Positions 27,690 to 35,238 of a DNA stretch of 54,932 bases are shown piece after piece (position 1 is the first letter of the stretch; each line of letters begins with the position of its first letter). The position numbers and the translations under genes were made by a program. The stretch is from Gammaproteobacteria bacterium (GTDB lineage: Bacteria; Pseudomonadota; Gammaproteobacteria; Arenicellales; JAJDZL01). The notes under the pieces are model-generated. The model worked only from the letters and a program-made list of their open reading frames with translations, was not told the origin of the DNA and did no database searches. The stretch spans positions 1 to 54,932 of the forward strand of contig JAJEHQ010000042.1 in NCBI GenBank assembly GCA_022823625.1. Reading direction: 5' to 3'.

Positions 27690-28245
27690 TTGGTTGACCT
27701 CCGCGCCGTTGAAAAACGGTCATAAATATGTTAACAATAAAAATCCAGTAGCCAAATCCCATCAGGATGGCTGTTGAAATAATTAGGATGTGATGAATTG
27801 GACCGACGGCATCCAGAGCTTGCAGGTAGGTCATCCCGCTCAGTATCATGTTGCCTTCGACAATGCCCAAAAAGACTAAGGAGCTGAAAAATCCGAGTAC
27901 TCCGATGGTAGAGAACCAAAAAGAGGTGTTGGATAGAACTGGGCTGTATATCGGTCGTTTTACGATTTTTGGCAGAACATAGTAAAAGAGTCCCATAATC
28001 GCCATCGTTACCCCACCCACGAGGTTAATGTGCGCATGTGCCAGAGGATCGATCATGTGCCCGGCAGGGCCGGTAGCCCGAATCCACAATGCGAACTCAG
28101 GCAGCGTCTGAATAACGCCTTGAACAGTACCAATCAGCAAATGAGTAACGGACATGATTATGAACTTCAAAATCAATACCGAATCGGTATCGATGGCTAC
28201 ATCGTTGACTACGGGTGATGTCATTAGTGCCGCTAGACTATCCAT
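27673..28245 (-). CDS. Half-length CcoN-like heme-copper oxidase subunit
   Basis: 190 residues, five to six membrane helices. From residue 69 it aligns with the C-terminal half of the neighbouring CcoN: AHAHINLVGG versus AHAHLALLGF, then LFYYVLPKIVKRPIYS versus AIYYGLPKLLKRQLYS, then FWFSTIGVLGFFSSL versus FWMMAIGFLGFWSVL. His70 and His72 match the heme ligands His343/345. The CuB histidines, the active-site Tyr and the N-terminal heme histidine have no counterpart, although His35 could be a substitute ligand. So it may bind heme for electron transfer without an oxygen-reducing centre. The start overlaps the previous gene. Not a fragment: it has its own start, stop and coupled neighbours. Confidence 0.75.
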   Translation of the reverse strand: MDSLAALMTSPVVNDVAIDTDSVLILKFIIMSVTHLLIGTVQGVIQTLPEFALWIRATGPAGHMIDPLAHAHINLVGGVTMAIMGLFYYVLPKIVKRPIYSPVLSNTSFWFSTIGVLGFFSSLVFLGIVEGNMILSGMTYLQALDAVGPIHHILIISTAILMGFGYWIFIVNIFMTVFQRRGGQPNAPVA

Positions 28246-28690
28246 TTGCCAGGTAGATGCGTTGTAAATTCAGATAGCGAAGATATCCAACAATCTGCTT
28301 TCGCTGAACCGGGCTGAGTATATTGTCCCATGGCGCCATCGCAGAACCTTCAATTCCATCCCGAATCAATGCGCTTAATTCCTCATCAGATTTGTTGACC
28401 ACTTTCTCACTCATTAGATTAGCTGGCTTTGGAACCATTCGGTACCTGAACTCACCGTTTCCACTGCCGTCTTCGCCATGGCACTGCGCACACAGCTGGA
28501 CGTAATAACTGCGCCCTCGCTCCAGGTTTGCAAGTTCAGCATCATCTGGTAGAGCGTCGTAATTGATTTGTGCATAAGGTTCCAAACGCAGAATGGTTCG
28601 ATTTTCTGGAAAGTAAGTGACGGAAAACCAACTCAATAGCCCGGCAAACACTATGCCGCCTCCGACCAAAATTACTAGCTGTAGATTCAA
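28238..28690 (-). CDS. Membrane-anchored monoheme cytochrome c
   Basis: 150 residues, TTG start at 28690. The N-terminal anchor (LVILVGGGIVFAGLLSW) is followed by a class I domain with LCAQCHGEDGSGNGEF and a distal Met in GSAMAPWDNILSP. The mono-anchor plus class I layout is similar to NorC or CcoO. Its stop overlaps the half-CcoN start by eight bases, so the two are coupled and may form a subcomplex. Confidence 0.85.
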   Translation of the reverse strand: MNLQLVILVGGGIVFAGLLSWFSVTYFPENRTILRLEPYAQINYDALPDDAELANLERGRSYYVQLCAQCHGEDGSGNGEFRYRMVPKPANLMSEKVVNKSDEELSALIRDGIEGSAMAPWDNILSPVQRKQIVGYLRYLNLQRIYLANG

Positions 28691-28708
28691 CTGCCCAGAG
28701 ATAATTTC

Positions 28709-29659
28709 TCACTGCTCCATACTCGCTTCTGCAACTTGCTTACCTTTCGTAGCCGACATCATTTGAGTCCGTGTTGCCTCAAGGTCAAATTCCGGTCGCA
28801 GGGATATCACATACCACACCAGTTGCCAGCGTTGCGTTTCATCAAGGAAATCTGCAAAAGATGGCATTGGCGTACCGTCAAGGCCGGTGGTAAACGTTTG
28901 ATAAATTCCCTTTGGGTCGCTGGAACCAACAAACTGAGTTGCGTCAGTAAAGTCCCGAGGTACGATAGGGAGTCCAGCATCATCTTCAAGTCCCGGTGCT
29001 GATGGGCCGTCGCCTTTACCGACCGGACCGTGACATTGTTCACATTGCATCAGGGCGTAGACTTCTTTACCCGCTACGATTGAATCTTCATCTGGAGGAG
29101 GTGGGTCTGTGATCTCAATTGGATCTTCCTGCCATTCTGCCTCTTCTTCCCAGCGGTCAGAAAAAGTTTTGATGTAGGCAACCACTGCCCATCGGTCACG
29201 TTCGGGCAGAAATTTAAATGCGGGCATGTCCTGTTCATGAATCAGGCCGCGTGAAATAGACTTAAACAGATCAACATCAGTTGGCAGCGAGCCACTAGGA
29301 GTTGACCGCAGCTTATAGACGGCTTCTGTAAAGTCGCGTGGTTTACGGGGTAGTTTGTGGTCTTTGGCGTATAAGTCACCCAATTCCCAAACTGCACCGT
29401 TGCCATCACCGGAAGCGCCGTGGCAGCCGATGCAAAGTCCTCGGAATACCCATTCGCCGTGTTCAAGCAGTCGCGGCGTAACTTCTATTCCTTCACTCAA
29501 CACCGGATCGATATTTCCGGTTGTGGCAGGGTAATCGAATAATGACCGGCCTGATGTTACTTCGCCGGTTTTTCCGCCCGCAGTCTGCATCGATAAGCCG
29601 ACAATTGCGGCTGCGCCGATTGCGGCGGCAACTGAAACTATTGCAATGATCTTTTTCAA
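28709..29659 (-). CDS. Diheme cytochrome c
   Basis: 316 residues. The N-terminal hydrophobic segment (IIAIVSVAAAIGAAAIVGLSM) could be a signal or an anchor. Two class I domains carry CIGCHGASGDGNG (about residue 77) and CEQCHGPVGKGDG (about residue 207). Distal Met candidates are in DMPAFKFLPERDR and GTPMPSFADFLD. It resembles the diheme soluble part of CcoP and diheme donors in general. TTG start at 29659 with GGAG eleven bases upstream. It begins just downstream of the tandem hairpins. Confidence 0.85.
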   Translation of the reverse strand: MKKIIAIVSVAAAIGAAAIVGLSMQTAGGKTGEVTSGRSLFDYPATTGNIDPVLSEGIEVTPRLLEHGEWVFRGLCIGCHGASGDGNGAVWELGDLYAKDHKLPRKPRDFTEAVYKLRSTPSGSLPTDVDLFKSISRGLIHEQDMPAFKFLPERDRWAVVAYIKTFSDRWEEEAEWQEDPIEITDPPPPDEDSIVAGKEVYALMQCEQCHGPVGKGDGPSAPGLEDDAGLPIVPRDFTDATQFVGSSDPKGIYQTFTTGLDGTPMPSFADFLDETQRWQLVWYVISLRPEFDLEATRTQMMSATKGKQVAEASMEQ

Positions 29660-29728
29660 GGGAACGGTTACTCCGCGATGATTAATTGGCGATACGCCGG
29701 GTATTTACCACGAATTTTGAGTTAAGAA

Positions 29729-29780
29729 GTTGGGGGTGAGTAATGAATTGAGATCTTCGTATCATTACAGCACCCCCAAC
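29729..29780 (-). other. Long inverted repeat, intercistronic hairpin 2
   Basis: GTTGGGGGTG (29729-29738) pairs with CACCCCCAAC (29771-29780), and GTAATGA (29740-29746) pairs with TCATTAC (29762-29768), leaving a small internal loop. The stem is long and G/C-rich at its base, and it lacks a U-run on either strand. It lies inside the minus-strand cluster, between the cytochromes at 29834-30286 and 28709-29659. Confidence 0.7.
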
Positions 29781-29788
29781 ACTTTCAT

Positions 29789-29819
29789 GACCCCCAGTCA
29801 ATTCAGACTGGTCGGGGTC
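29789..29819 (-). other. Inverted repeat, intercistronic hairpin 1
   Basis: GACCCC and GGGGTC close a stem continuing with AGTC/GACT around an AATTCA loop (29789-29819), with a small bulge. On the minus-strand transcript it comes first, immediately after the stop at 29834, and is followed nine bases later by the larger hairpin. Tandem stems of this kind commonly act as attenuators, processing sites or 3'-end protectors. Confidence 0.6.
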
Positions 29820-29833
29820 AGCTTACACTATCG

Positions 29834-30286
29834 CTAGTGACGGCCGGGATCCAGCACAGATCCACGGTTTGACCAGTATATGTAGGCTTCCAGCGCTTTC
29901 ATCGCTTCACCATCCGGGTCAATAATTTCACCTTCGTTTGGCTTCTCAATGCACCAGTTGATCATGTCACGCAGAGTCGCGAATTCGCTCATCTGCTCCT
30001 GGAACTTTGGATACTCATGTGGGTGAACATCTGACGAGAATGGATGGCACATTGCACAAGCCATACCGGTGTTCGACATATTAATTCCTTCCATGGTTGC
30101 ACCGTGAAACAACTCATCACCAAGGATGACCTGCTCCATGAATGCATCGTTGAAGGCTTTTAACGTATCAGCGTCGTGTGACACTTTATGTGCAGAAGCG
30201 CGATTTACCATAAAGACAAATGCGAGCGATACACACAATAGCGCGCTTATGAGGGCGATTAGCCCCTTGCTTTTAAAGCTTTGCAT
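29834..30286 (-). CDS. Periplasmic cytochrome c, SoxA C-domain-like
   Basis: 150 residues with AGGAGAG before the ATG. The signal peptide is at residues 1-32 (ASA|H). The heme site is CAMCH, followed by HPHEYPKFQEQM. The C-terminal pattern FATLRDMINWCIEKPNEG and MKALEAYIYW resembles the C-terminal heme domain of SoxA/TsdA-type cytochromes, including an extra Cys in INWC that could be a ligand or disulfide. No other sox gene is nearby, so sulfur chemistry is not established. Third gene of the cluster. Confidence 0.8.
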   Translation of the reverse strand: MQSFKSKGLIALISALLCVSLAFVFMVNRASAHKVSHDADTLKAFNDAFMEQVILGDELFHGATMEGINMSNTGMACAMCHPFSSDVHPHEYPKFQEQMSEFATLRDMINWCIEKPNEGEIIDPDGEAMKALEAYIYWSNRGSVLDPGRH

Positions 30287-30311
30287 TGTTTACTCTCCTA
30301 TTTATGGTAAA

Positions 30312-31424
30312 TTAATCGCCGGTCCAGCCGCGATCCGAGATTCTTGGAGACAATTTCTGATTGACATTGTCACCAGTACCCGAATCCGCTCTTCCAACGC
30401 CAAACACTTGCTCACGCCACATCATGTATTCAACTTCCATGTGAGCTTCAGCGTTCATGGTCAGATTACTCCAACCAACACCGTCGAAGTGATCACCTGG
30501 GTCTACTCGCAACATGGGTCTTGTGAGTGCCGGTACACCTTCTGGCGCATATGGCCACGGCCACGACGTGGCCAGCATGCCAATGCTGCGCATTCCACCG
30601 ATCTCATTGTACAGTGGCTGGTGAACGTGTCCATGAATGTTGGTAACGTTCTGCCACGGTGCAAGAATCTCCTGCACTTCACGCCAATCTCGAATCCAGA
30701 AATTCCAAGGCGGATAGTACTCATAGAACGGTGTATGAGAGAAAATGATCACCGGTGCATCTTTTGGCCAATCGGACAATGTGCTGGAAAGCCATTGACG
30801 CTGTTCACTGCCCAGTCCTGACCAGGGACCCGCCTGTGATCCGTCTAGTCCTGACATGTGTGCCATGCGTTCTTCATTTGACATTCCGCGTGCAGACCAG
30901 TAATCTGGTGCGCGGCCAACTGAATCAACACCGATGATTCGAACACCCTTGTGGTCAAACGTCCACGGTGTCTCACCAAAATGTTTATTCCAGCTTTCGC
31001 CAAGATCAAGGTACCAGTCGTGCTCACCGGGGATGAAGTGTTTCGGGATTGTAACTTCCTGAAGCAATTCAGCACCTAGTTCAATTTCGACTGGATGTCC
31101 AAGCTGAGCCAAGTCGCCTCCAAAAACCATGAAGTCAAATTTGTCTCCCATTGCCTGGACTTCGCTAAAGGCACGGACTGTTTTGTCAATGAAACGCTGG
31201 TTCAGTTCACGAGGATACAGATGAGTATCGGATACCCAGGCAAAACTGAACGGCTCGCTCATCGCCGCACTAGCTATCTCCATGGAGGATAGGGTTTGGA
31301 AAACCCCCACTGCGCTGCCGGTAGCTACAGCACCTCCAGTCAAAAGCGATTTGTGGAGAAAGGTACGTCTCGTAATGTCGACGTTACCTACCACATGATC
31401 GCGGTCATGCTTATTATCAGTCAT
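30312..31424 (-). CDS. Tat-exported calcineurin-like metallophosphoesterase
   Basis: 370 residues; AAGGAGG upstream of the ATG. The Tat signal is ITRRTFLHKS followed by a hydrophobic stretch. Metal-site motifs: SDTHLY (Asp66, His68), GGDLAQ (Asp104), GEHDWY (His135; family norm is GNHD, so Asn is replaced by Glu), FSHTPF and NIHGHVHQP. Folded, metal-loaded export is consistent with the Tat route. Substrate unknown. It lies between the cupredoxin and a cytochrome, spaced by 62 and 25 bases, which makes a respiratory rather than nutritional role likely (inference). Confidence 0.85.
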   Translation of the reverse strand: MTDNKHDRDHVVGNVDITRRTFLHKSLLTGGAVATGSAVGVFQTLSSMEIASAAMSEPFSFAWVSDTHLYPRELNQRFIDKTVRAFSEVQAMGDKFDFMVFGGDLAQLGHPVEIELGAELLQEVTIPKHFIPGEHDWYLDLGESWNKHFGETPWTFDHKGVRIIGVDSVGRAPDYWSARGMSNEERMAHMSGLDGSQAGPWSGLGSEQRQWLSSTLSDWPKDAPVIIFSHTPFYEYYPPWNFWIRDWREVQEILAPWQNVTNIHGHVHQPLYNEIGGMRSIGMLATSWPWPYAPEGVPALTRPMLRVDPGDHFDGVGWSNLTMNAEAHMEVEYMMWREQVFGVGRADSGTGDNVNQKLSPRISDRGWTGD

Positions 31425-31486
31425 ATAGTTTCCTCCTTATAACAGCATAAACAGTGGTAAATAATTAATGGTTATTGTGAACTCTG

Positions 31487-32197
31487 TCAGTTCAGCTGCA
31501 CTGACGCATCTGTCGTTGCACCCGCCTGAACAGAAATTGGAATTTCCGTTTCCCCGACTGATTCCTGCCACACCACCAAGGTGTAATCGCCTGGTGGTAC
31601 GTTATCGATCATAAAATTGCCATCAGCTCCGGTTTGCATATGGTAAGGATTCGGTACAACTACGACCCAGCCAAGCATCCAGCCGTGTGCATCACAGTCT
31701 GTACGGACAACTCCATTGCGCTTTAGAATTTTTGTTACTTTGGCATCCTTAAAGGGCAATGCAACGTTAAAAGCTGTGGCTTTTCCGTAGTAGCCATGCG
31801 AGTTGTGCAAAACCGGATCGGAATTCAGAATATCGACTTTTCCGCGCTTTGCAACCTGTACCCGTGGCTCAAAAATGCAATCGACGTTATTGATTACTGG
31901 TCTAGCCATTTCCGGCCAGGCTTTGCCGGAAGCGATTTCCTTTATGTAGACTACGGCGTCTTGAACCGCGCCACCCTCACCGACTAATATTGTGGGTTCC
32001 TTGCGTGCCTTACCACAGACATCTTTGTCTTTGGTTGGAAGCACAGTTCTCATCTTGACTTTGCCTGTGTAGGTTACTTGCCCGGAAATGCTGCCACCGT
32101 CAGCGACTTCCATTTCCTGATATTTTGCGGCTTGGGCTGGCAGGGCGAATAGGGCAGCCAGAACTGATACGACTACAATCTGAAAAATATGCTTCAC
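31487..32197 (-). CDS. Periplasmic cupredoxin-like protein with carboxypeptidase-regulatory-type domain
   Basis: Start placed at GTG 32197 with AGGAG seven bases upstream; the frame is open further up but lacks a site. 236 residues. The signal peptide ends at PAQA|AKY. The copper-site residues are likely HNSH in the middle and, later, CDAHGWM, a Cys-x2-His-x2-Met spacing as in amicyanin. The C terminus (ADGNFMIDNVPPGDYTLVVW) is a CarboxypepD_reg-like beta-sandwich. Probably an electron carrier or copper-binding protein feeding the oxidase. First gene of the run. Confidence 0.8.
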   Translation of the reverse strand: MKHIFQIVVVSVLAALFALPAQAAKYQEMEVADGGSISGQVTYTGKVKMRTVLPTKDKDVCGKARKEPTILVGEGGAVQDAVVYIKEIASGKAWPEMARPVINNVDCIFEPRVQVAKRGKVDILNSDPVLHNSHGYYGKATAFNVALPFKDAKVTKILKRNGVVRTDCDAHGWMLGWVVVVPNPYHMQTGADGNFMIDNVPPGDYTLVVWQESVGETEIPISVQAGATTDASVQLN

Positions 32198-32616
32198 TTC
32201 ATCTCTCCTCTTGCTAATTGATGGAACCAAGTGCTAGTTGAATTTTCTCAATAATTGGTGATAACTTCCCCCGAATACCATACTCCGTCTGACACACAAA
32301 TTCAATTTGCGAAACCTCATTTGTTCTATATGTAATCGATTTTAGAACAAGTTCAATTTCAATTTCAAGAAATTTTGCATATCAGAAATATATTATATCT
32401 ATTGAAAATCAACTGACTACTGTTTTACGGGACAAAATCGGCTTCCGATTCCCTTCTTTTGCGGATGAATTTCTGAGTTCGAGACATAAACAATTTCTAT
32501 GTCTTTGCTTAAAAATCCGGTTGAAATCAACTTGGCCCACAGTCAGTGTGTCGATTCCAGCGAAATTTCTATAGTGAGGGGGTCGATCGTGGTTTCTATG
32601 GGTGTCATTGCAGATC
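32198..32616. other. Leader/promoter region of the respiratory cluster
   Basis: 419 bases between the cupredoxin gene and the acyltransferase gene (both minus). No reading frame is convincing. The part nearest the cluster is strongly AT-rich with repeated AAATTGAA elements. No FNR/ANR palindrome of the TTGAT-N4-ATCAA type was found by eye. Confidence 0.45.
32339..32368 (-). promoter_or_regulatory. Candidate sigma70 promoter for the cluster
   Basis: On the minus strand TTGAAA (32368-32363) and TAAAAT (32344-32339) are separated by 18 bases. It would give a leader of about 130 bases before the cupredoxin start. AT-rich sequence makes chance matches likely. Confidence 0.3.
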
Positions 32617-33582
32617 TCAATAGATTGATGGTTCGCCTTCCGGTCGAGTACTAAACCTTTTGTGCAGCCAAAAGTACTGATCCGGATTCTCGCGTACCAG
32701 TGATTCGACCAGTTGATTGAGCCGTGCAGCATCCGCCTGTGAGTCTCCGCTAATAAATTCTTCAGGGAGAAGTTCAGTGCGCATTTCATAGCACTTGCGT
32801 GTATCAGACATCAGCGTGTGACACAAAAATATTCTGGCATCCGCAAACTTGGAGAATCGCGTCAATGTGGTAAATGTCGATGCTGATACGCCAAAAAAAG
32901 GAGCAAAAGTGATGTGAGGCGGACGGTTGCCGTTCTGATCGGGCAAGTAAAAAAACGGCGTGCCGGACTTCAGCGCTTTGTAAAAAGGACTCATGCTCCC
33001 GCGCGACGGAATCATCCGAAGATAATGATTGCCACGTCTTTGGTAAATCTTGTTTAGCCATGGGAAAGGTGATTCGACTCCGGTCAGGGCACAGTGATAA
33101 CCCATATCAAAAATCGGATTGCGTGGTCGACGATAAATTGAAACAGCGGGTGTCACAGAACCGATAGTACGGTAGGTCAGCATTGGAGCGGTGAAATGCG
33201 GACAGAGCAAAATCACGGGGCGTTTGAGCTTGATGAAACTCTGAAATGAATCCCGTCCCTTCCACTCCACCTCGCGGTCAATGCGCCGTTGACTGGCGAA
33301 TAGCCCGAAGCCCCAACTCAACACCCCGCGACCAGCATTTCTGAAGGTCTGCCTGGCTAACTGTTTACGTTCAGCTTTGGACTTTTCAGGAAAACACAAT
33401 TCCAGATTTCGATGAACCACTCTGCGGCGTGAACCAACTAAAAGGTAGAGTATGCTACCAATTGTACTGCCGACAGTCCATCGCATCGGCAATGGCAGCA
33501 GACTCAGGCTGATCCAGAATATCGAACCGACGAAACCAAACGCTTGATGCTTCAGAGAAGGCTCAGTAGGGTGGGGTGCCAT
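32617..33582 (-). CDS. LpxL/HtrB-family lipid A acyltransferase homologue, catalytic acid replaced
   Basis: 321 residues. An N-terminal membrane segment is followed by the acyltransferase fold with LCPHFTAPML, a substrate-site segment with RRPRNP, YLPDQNGNRPP and the FFGVSAST stretch. The family catalytic motif is H-x4-D/E; here it is His-Phe-Thr-Ala-Pro-Met, so the acid is missing. It may be inactive, use another residue, or have a different role. Its start overlaps the end of the upstream paralogue by 20 bases. Confidence 0.8.
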   Translation of the reverse strand: MAPHPTEPSLKHQAFGFVGSIFWISLSLLPLPMRWTVGSTIGSILYLLVGSRRRVVHRNLELCFPEKSKAERKQLARQTFRNAGRGVLSWGFGLFASQRRIDREVEWKGRDSFQSFIKLKRPVILLCPHFTAPMLTYRTIGSVTPAVSIYRRPRNPIFDMGYHCALTGVESPFPWLNKIYQRRGNHYLRMIPSRGSMSPFYKALKSGTPFFYLPDQNGNRPPHITFAPFFGVSASTFTTLTRFSKFADARIFLCHTLMSDTRKCYEMRTELLPEEFISGDSQADAARLNQLVESLVRENPDQYFWLHKRFSTRPEGEPSIY

Positions 33583-34495
33583 TGTCGGGACGGGATTTGA
33601 ACCATCGCAGAGTCCACAGGTATTGTTCCGGTGCAGCTGAAATCATTTTTTCAAAGATGGCATTCATTCGACGGGCATTGGTGTAACTGTCATCAGTGGG
33701 AAAGTTTTCCAAAGGTGCTTCAATCGTAATGTCATATCGTCCGGTTTTGGAATCCAGATAAGAGCGAACCGGTAATACTTTTGCATTGGTCAGCCGGGCC
33801 ATTCGTCCCAGCGTGTTGAGAGTAGCAACGGGAACGCCAAAGAAAGAGACAAAAATCGAGTTGTTCACGCCGAAGTCTTCATCCGCAATATAGTAGCAAC
33901 TGACCTTCTTCTTGAGATTCTGTACCAATGGTAGCAGTCCTTGAGAGCGGGTGTAAAGTTTCAATCCAAAGCGTTTCCGATTGGCCTTGAGTCGATTGTT
34001 CAGGACTGGATTCTTGTGGTCCCGCATCATTGTGCAGACTGGCAGATGTCGAGACAGCAGCGTTCCGGCGATGTCGACTCCAACCAGGTGAGGGGTAAGA
34101 AAAATGACTGCATGTCCTGCATTGCTGACTCTACGGTAGTTTTCGAAGCCCTCTATATTGATGACTGCGTTGAGTCTTTCTTCGCTTGATAAGGACACCA
34201 TTCCAAGATCAACAATCGCTTGCCCGTAAATTTTGAAATGCTCGCGAATCACCTGCCTGCGCTTTTCAAGTGGCCAGTGAGGAAAGCATAATTCCAGATT
34301 GATGTGAGCGATTCGTCGACGTTTTGCATTGACAAGGTAAAACAGCCTTCCAACTTGGGCACCGAAGACGAGACGCAGCTTGTCGGGCAACTGCGCCATT
34401 AGTGCCAATGCACCGATAGCCAACCATGCTGGCAGAAGTTTTAACCGCTGCGTTGAGGGTTTGAGTCTTGAGGTGAAGTACATTGCGGTTGCCAT
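33563..34495 (-). CDS. LpxL/HtrB-family lipid A biosynthesis acyltransferase
   Basis: 310 residues. The intact catalytic motif HLVGVD (H-x4-D) is followed by the RDHKNP segment, YIADEDFG and SFFGVPVATLN. It transfers a secondary acyl chain to lipid A precursor at the inner membrane. An N-terminal hydrophobic segment anchors it. Tandem with a divergent paralogue whose catalytic acid is lost. Start at ATG 34495; an upstream extension is not needed for the family length. Confidence 0.88.
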   Translation of the reverse strand: MATAMYFTSRLKPSTQRLKLLPAWLAIGALALMAQLPDKLRLVFGAQVGRLFYLVNAKRRRIAHINLELCFPHWPLEKRRQVIREHFKIYGQAIVDLGMVSLSSEERLNAVINIEGFENYRRVSNAGHAVIFLTPHLVGVDIAGTLLSRHLPVCTMMRDHKNPVLNNRLKANRKRFGLKLYTRSQGLLPLVQNLKKKVSCYYIADEDFGVNNSIFVSFFGVPVATLNTLGRMARLTNAKVLPVRSYLDSKTGRYDITIEAPLENFPTDDSYTNARRMNAIFEKMISAAPEQYLWTLRWFKSRPDNGTPPY

Positions 34496-34593
34496 TCAGG
34501 CAGGTCTTAGTCTGGATGTTGAAGCTGAGTTAAAACTGACTCACAGCAGGCTTGGCTGCTCCAAATGCAGTGGTGTCAATCCAGTGAATTGAA

Positions 34594-35229
34594 TTATTGC
34601 AGAAATTTTGAATATCGAAATTGGCTTTTGGCGAGGTCGACAAAGTCGCTCCAGTGATCAATGTCATTCAGGCAAGGTAGCATTACCTCAACGGGCATTT
34701 TACACGCTTGCAGACGTCTAAGTGTAACCTCAAAAACTGTGGGAGTGCTCCACTGAATGTCGTTGAACATGTCGACCTGGCATTGTGTAAATCCAGCAAA
34801 ATAAAACCCACCATCAGTACTGGGCCCCATCACATTGTGTCCTTCGAGCAGCCTGTTGTTCGCGAATTCCAAAATCGCAGGTGTCACCGTGGGAATGTCA
34901 CACCCCATGACTGCCGCCGCCGGGGCGTGCTTAAGCGCCTCGCAAATTGCCGACTCCATTTTGATACCCAAGTCACCTTCGGACTGAGTACGAAGCCGCA
35001 ATTTGTACTGCTTCGCCAGTTGAATTAGTTTAGGGTGGCAGGCATCAGGACTCACTAGCAGCCATATGTTTCCGGGCCAGCATGCAGCCGCCTTTTCGAT
35101 CGTGTCGACAATCATTTCTAGAGCGATCGCACTTGCTGTTTCTGCAGATACGTGAGAAAGCAGTCGGGTCTTGACCTCACCTGGAACTGGATTTTTGGTC
35201 ATCAGTATCAGTGTGGGCTGTTTATTCAC
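34594..35229 (-). CDS. TIGR04282-family (DUF2064) glycosyltransferase
   Basis: 211 residues. The N terminus MTKNPVPGEVKTRLLSHVS and the later segments MGCDIPTVTP, LLEGHNVMGPSTDGGFYF are characteristic of the GT-A-like family named for arsenosugar biosynthesis. It follows its usual partner, the TIGR04283 glycosyltransferase, nine bases apart. Named functions in this family rest mainly on gene neighbourhood. No arsenic gene is visible nearby. Confidence 0.88.
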   Translation of the reverse strand: MNKQPTLILMTKNPVPGEVKTRLLSHVSAETASAIALEMIVDTIEKAAACWPGNIWLLVSPDACHPKLIQLAKQYKLRLRTQSEGDLGIKMESAICEALKHAPAAAVMGCDIPTVTPAILEFANNRLLEGHNVMGPSTDGGFYFAGFTQCQVDMFNDIQWSTPTVFEVTLRRLQACKMPVEVMLPCLNDIDHWSDFVDLAKSQFRYSKFLQ

Positions 35230-35238
35230 AACTCTCTT

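Noticed and set aside
30126..30821. Plus-strand open frame of 231 codons
   Set aside because: Antisense to a cytochrome and the phosphoesterase, both well supported; composition is shadow-like (Cys/His/Thr rich).
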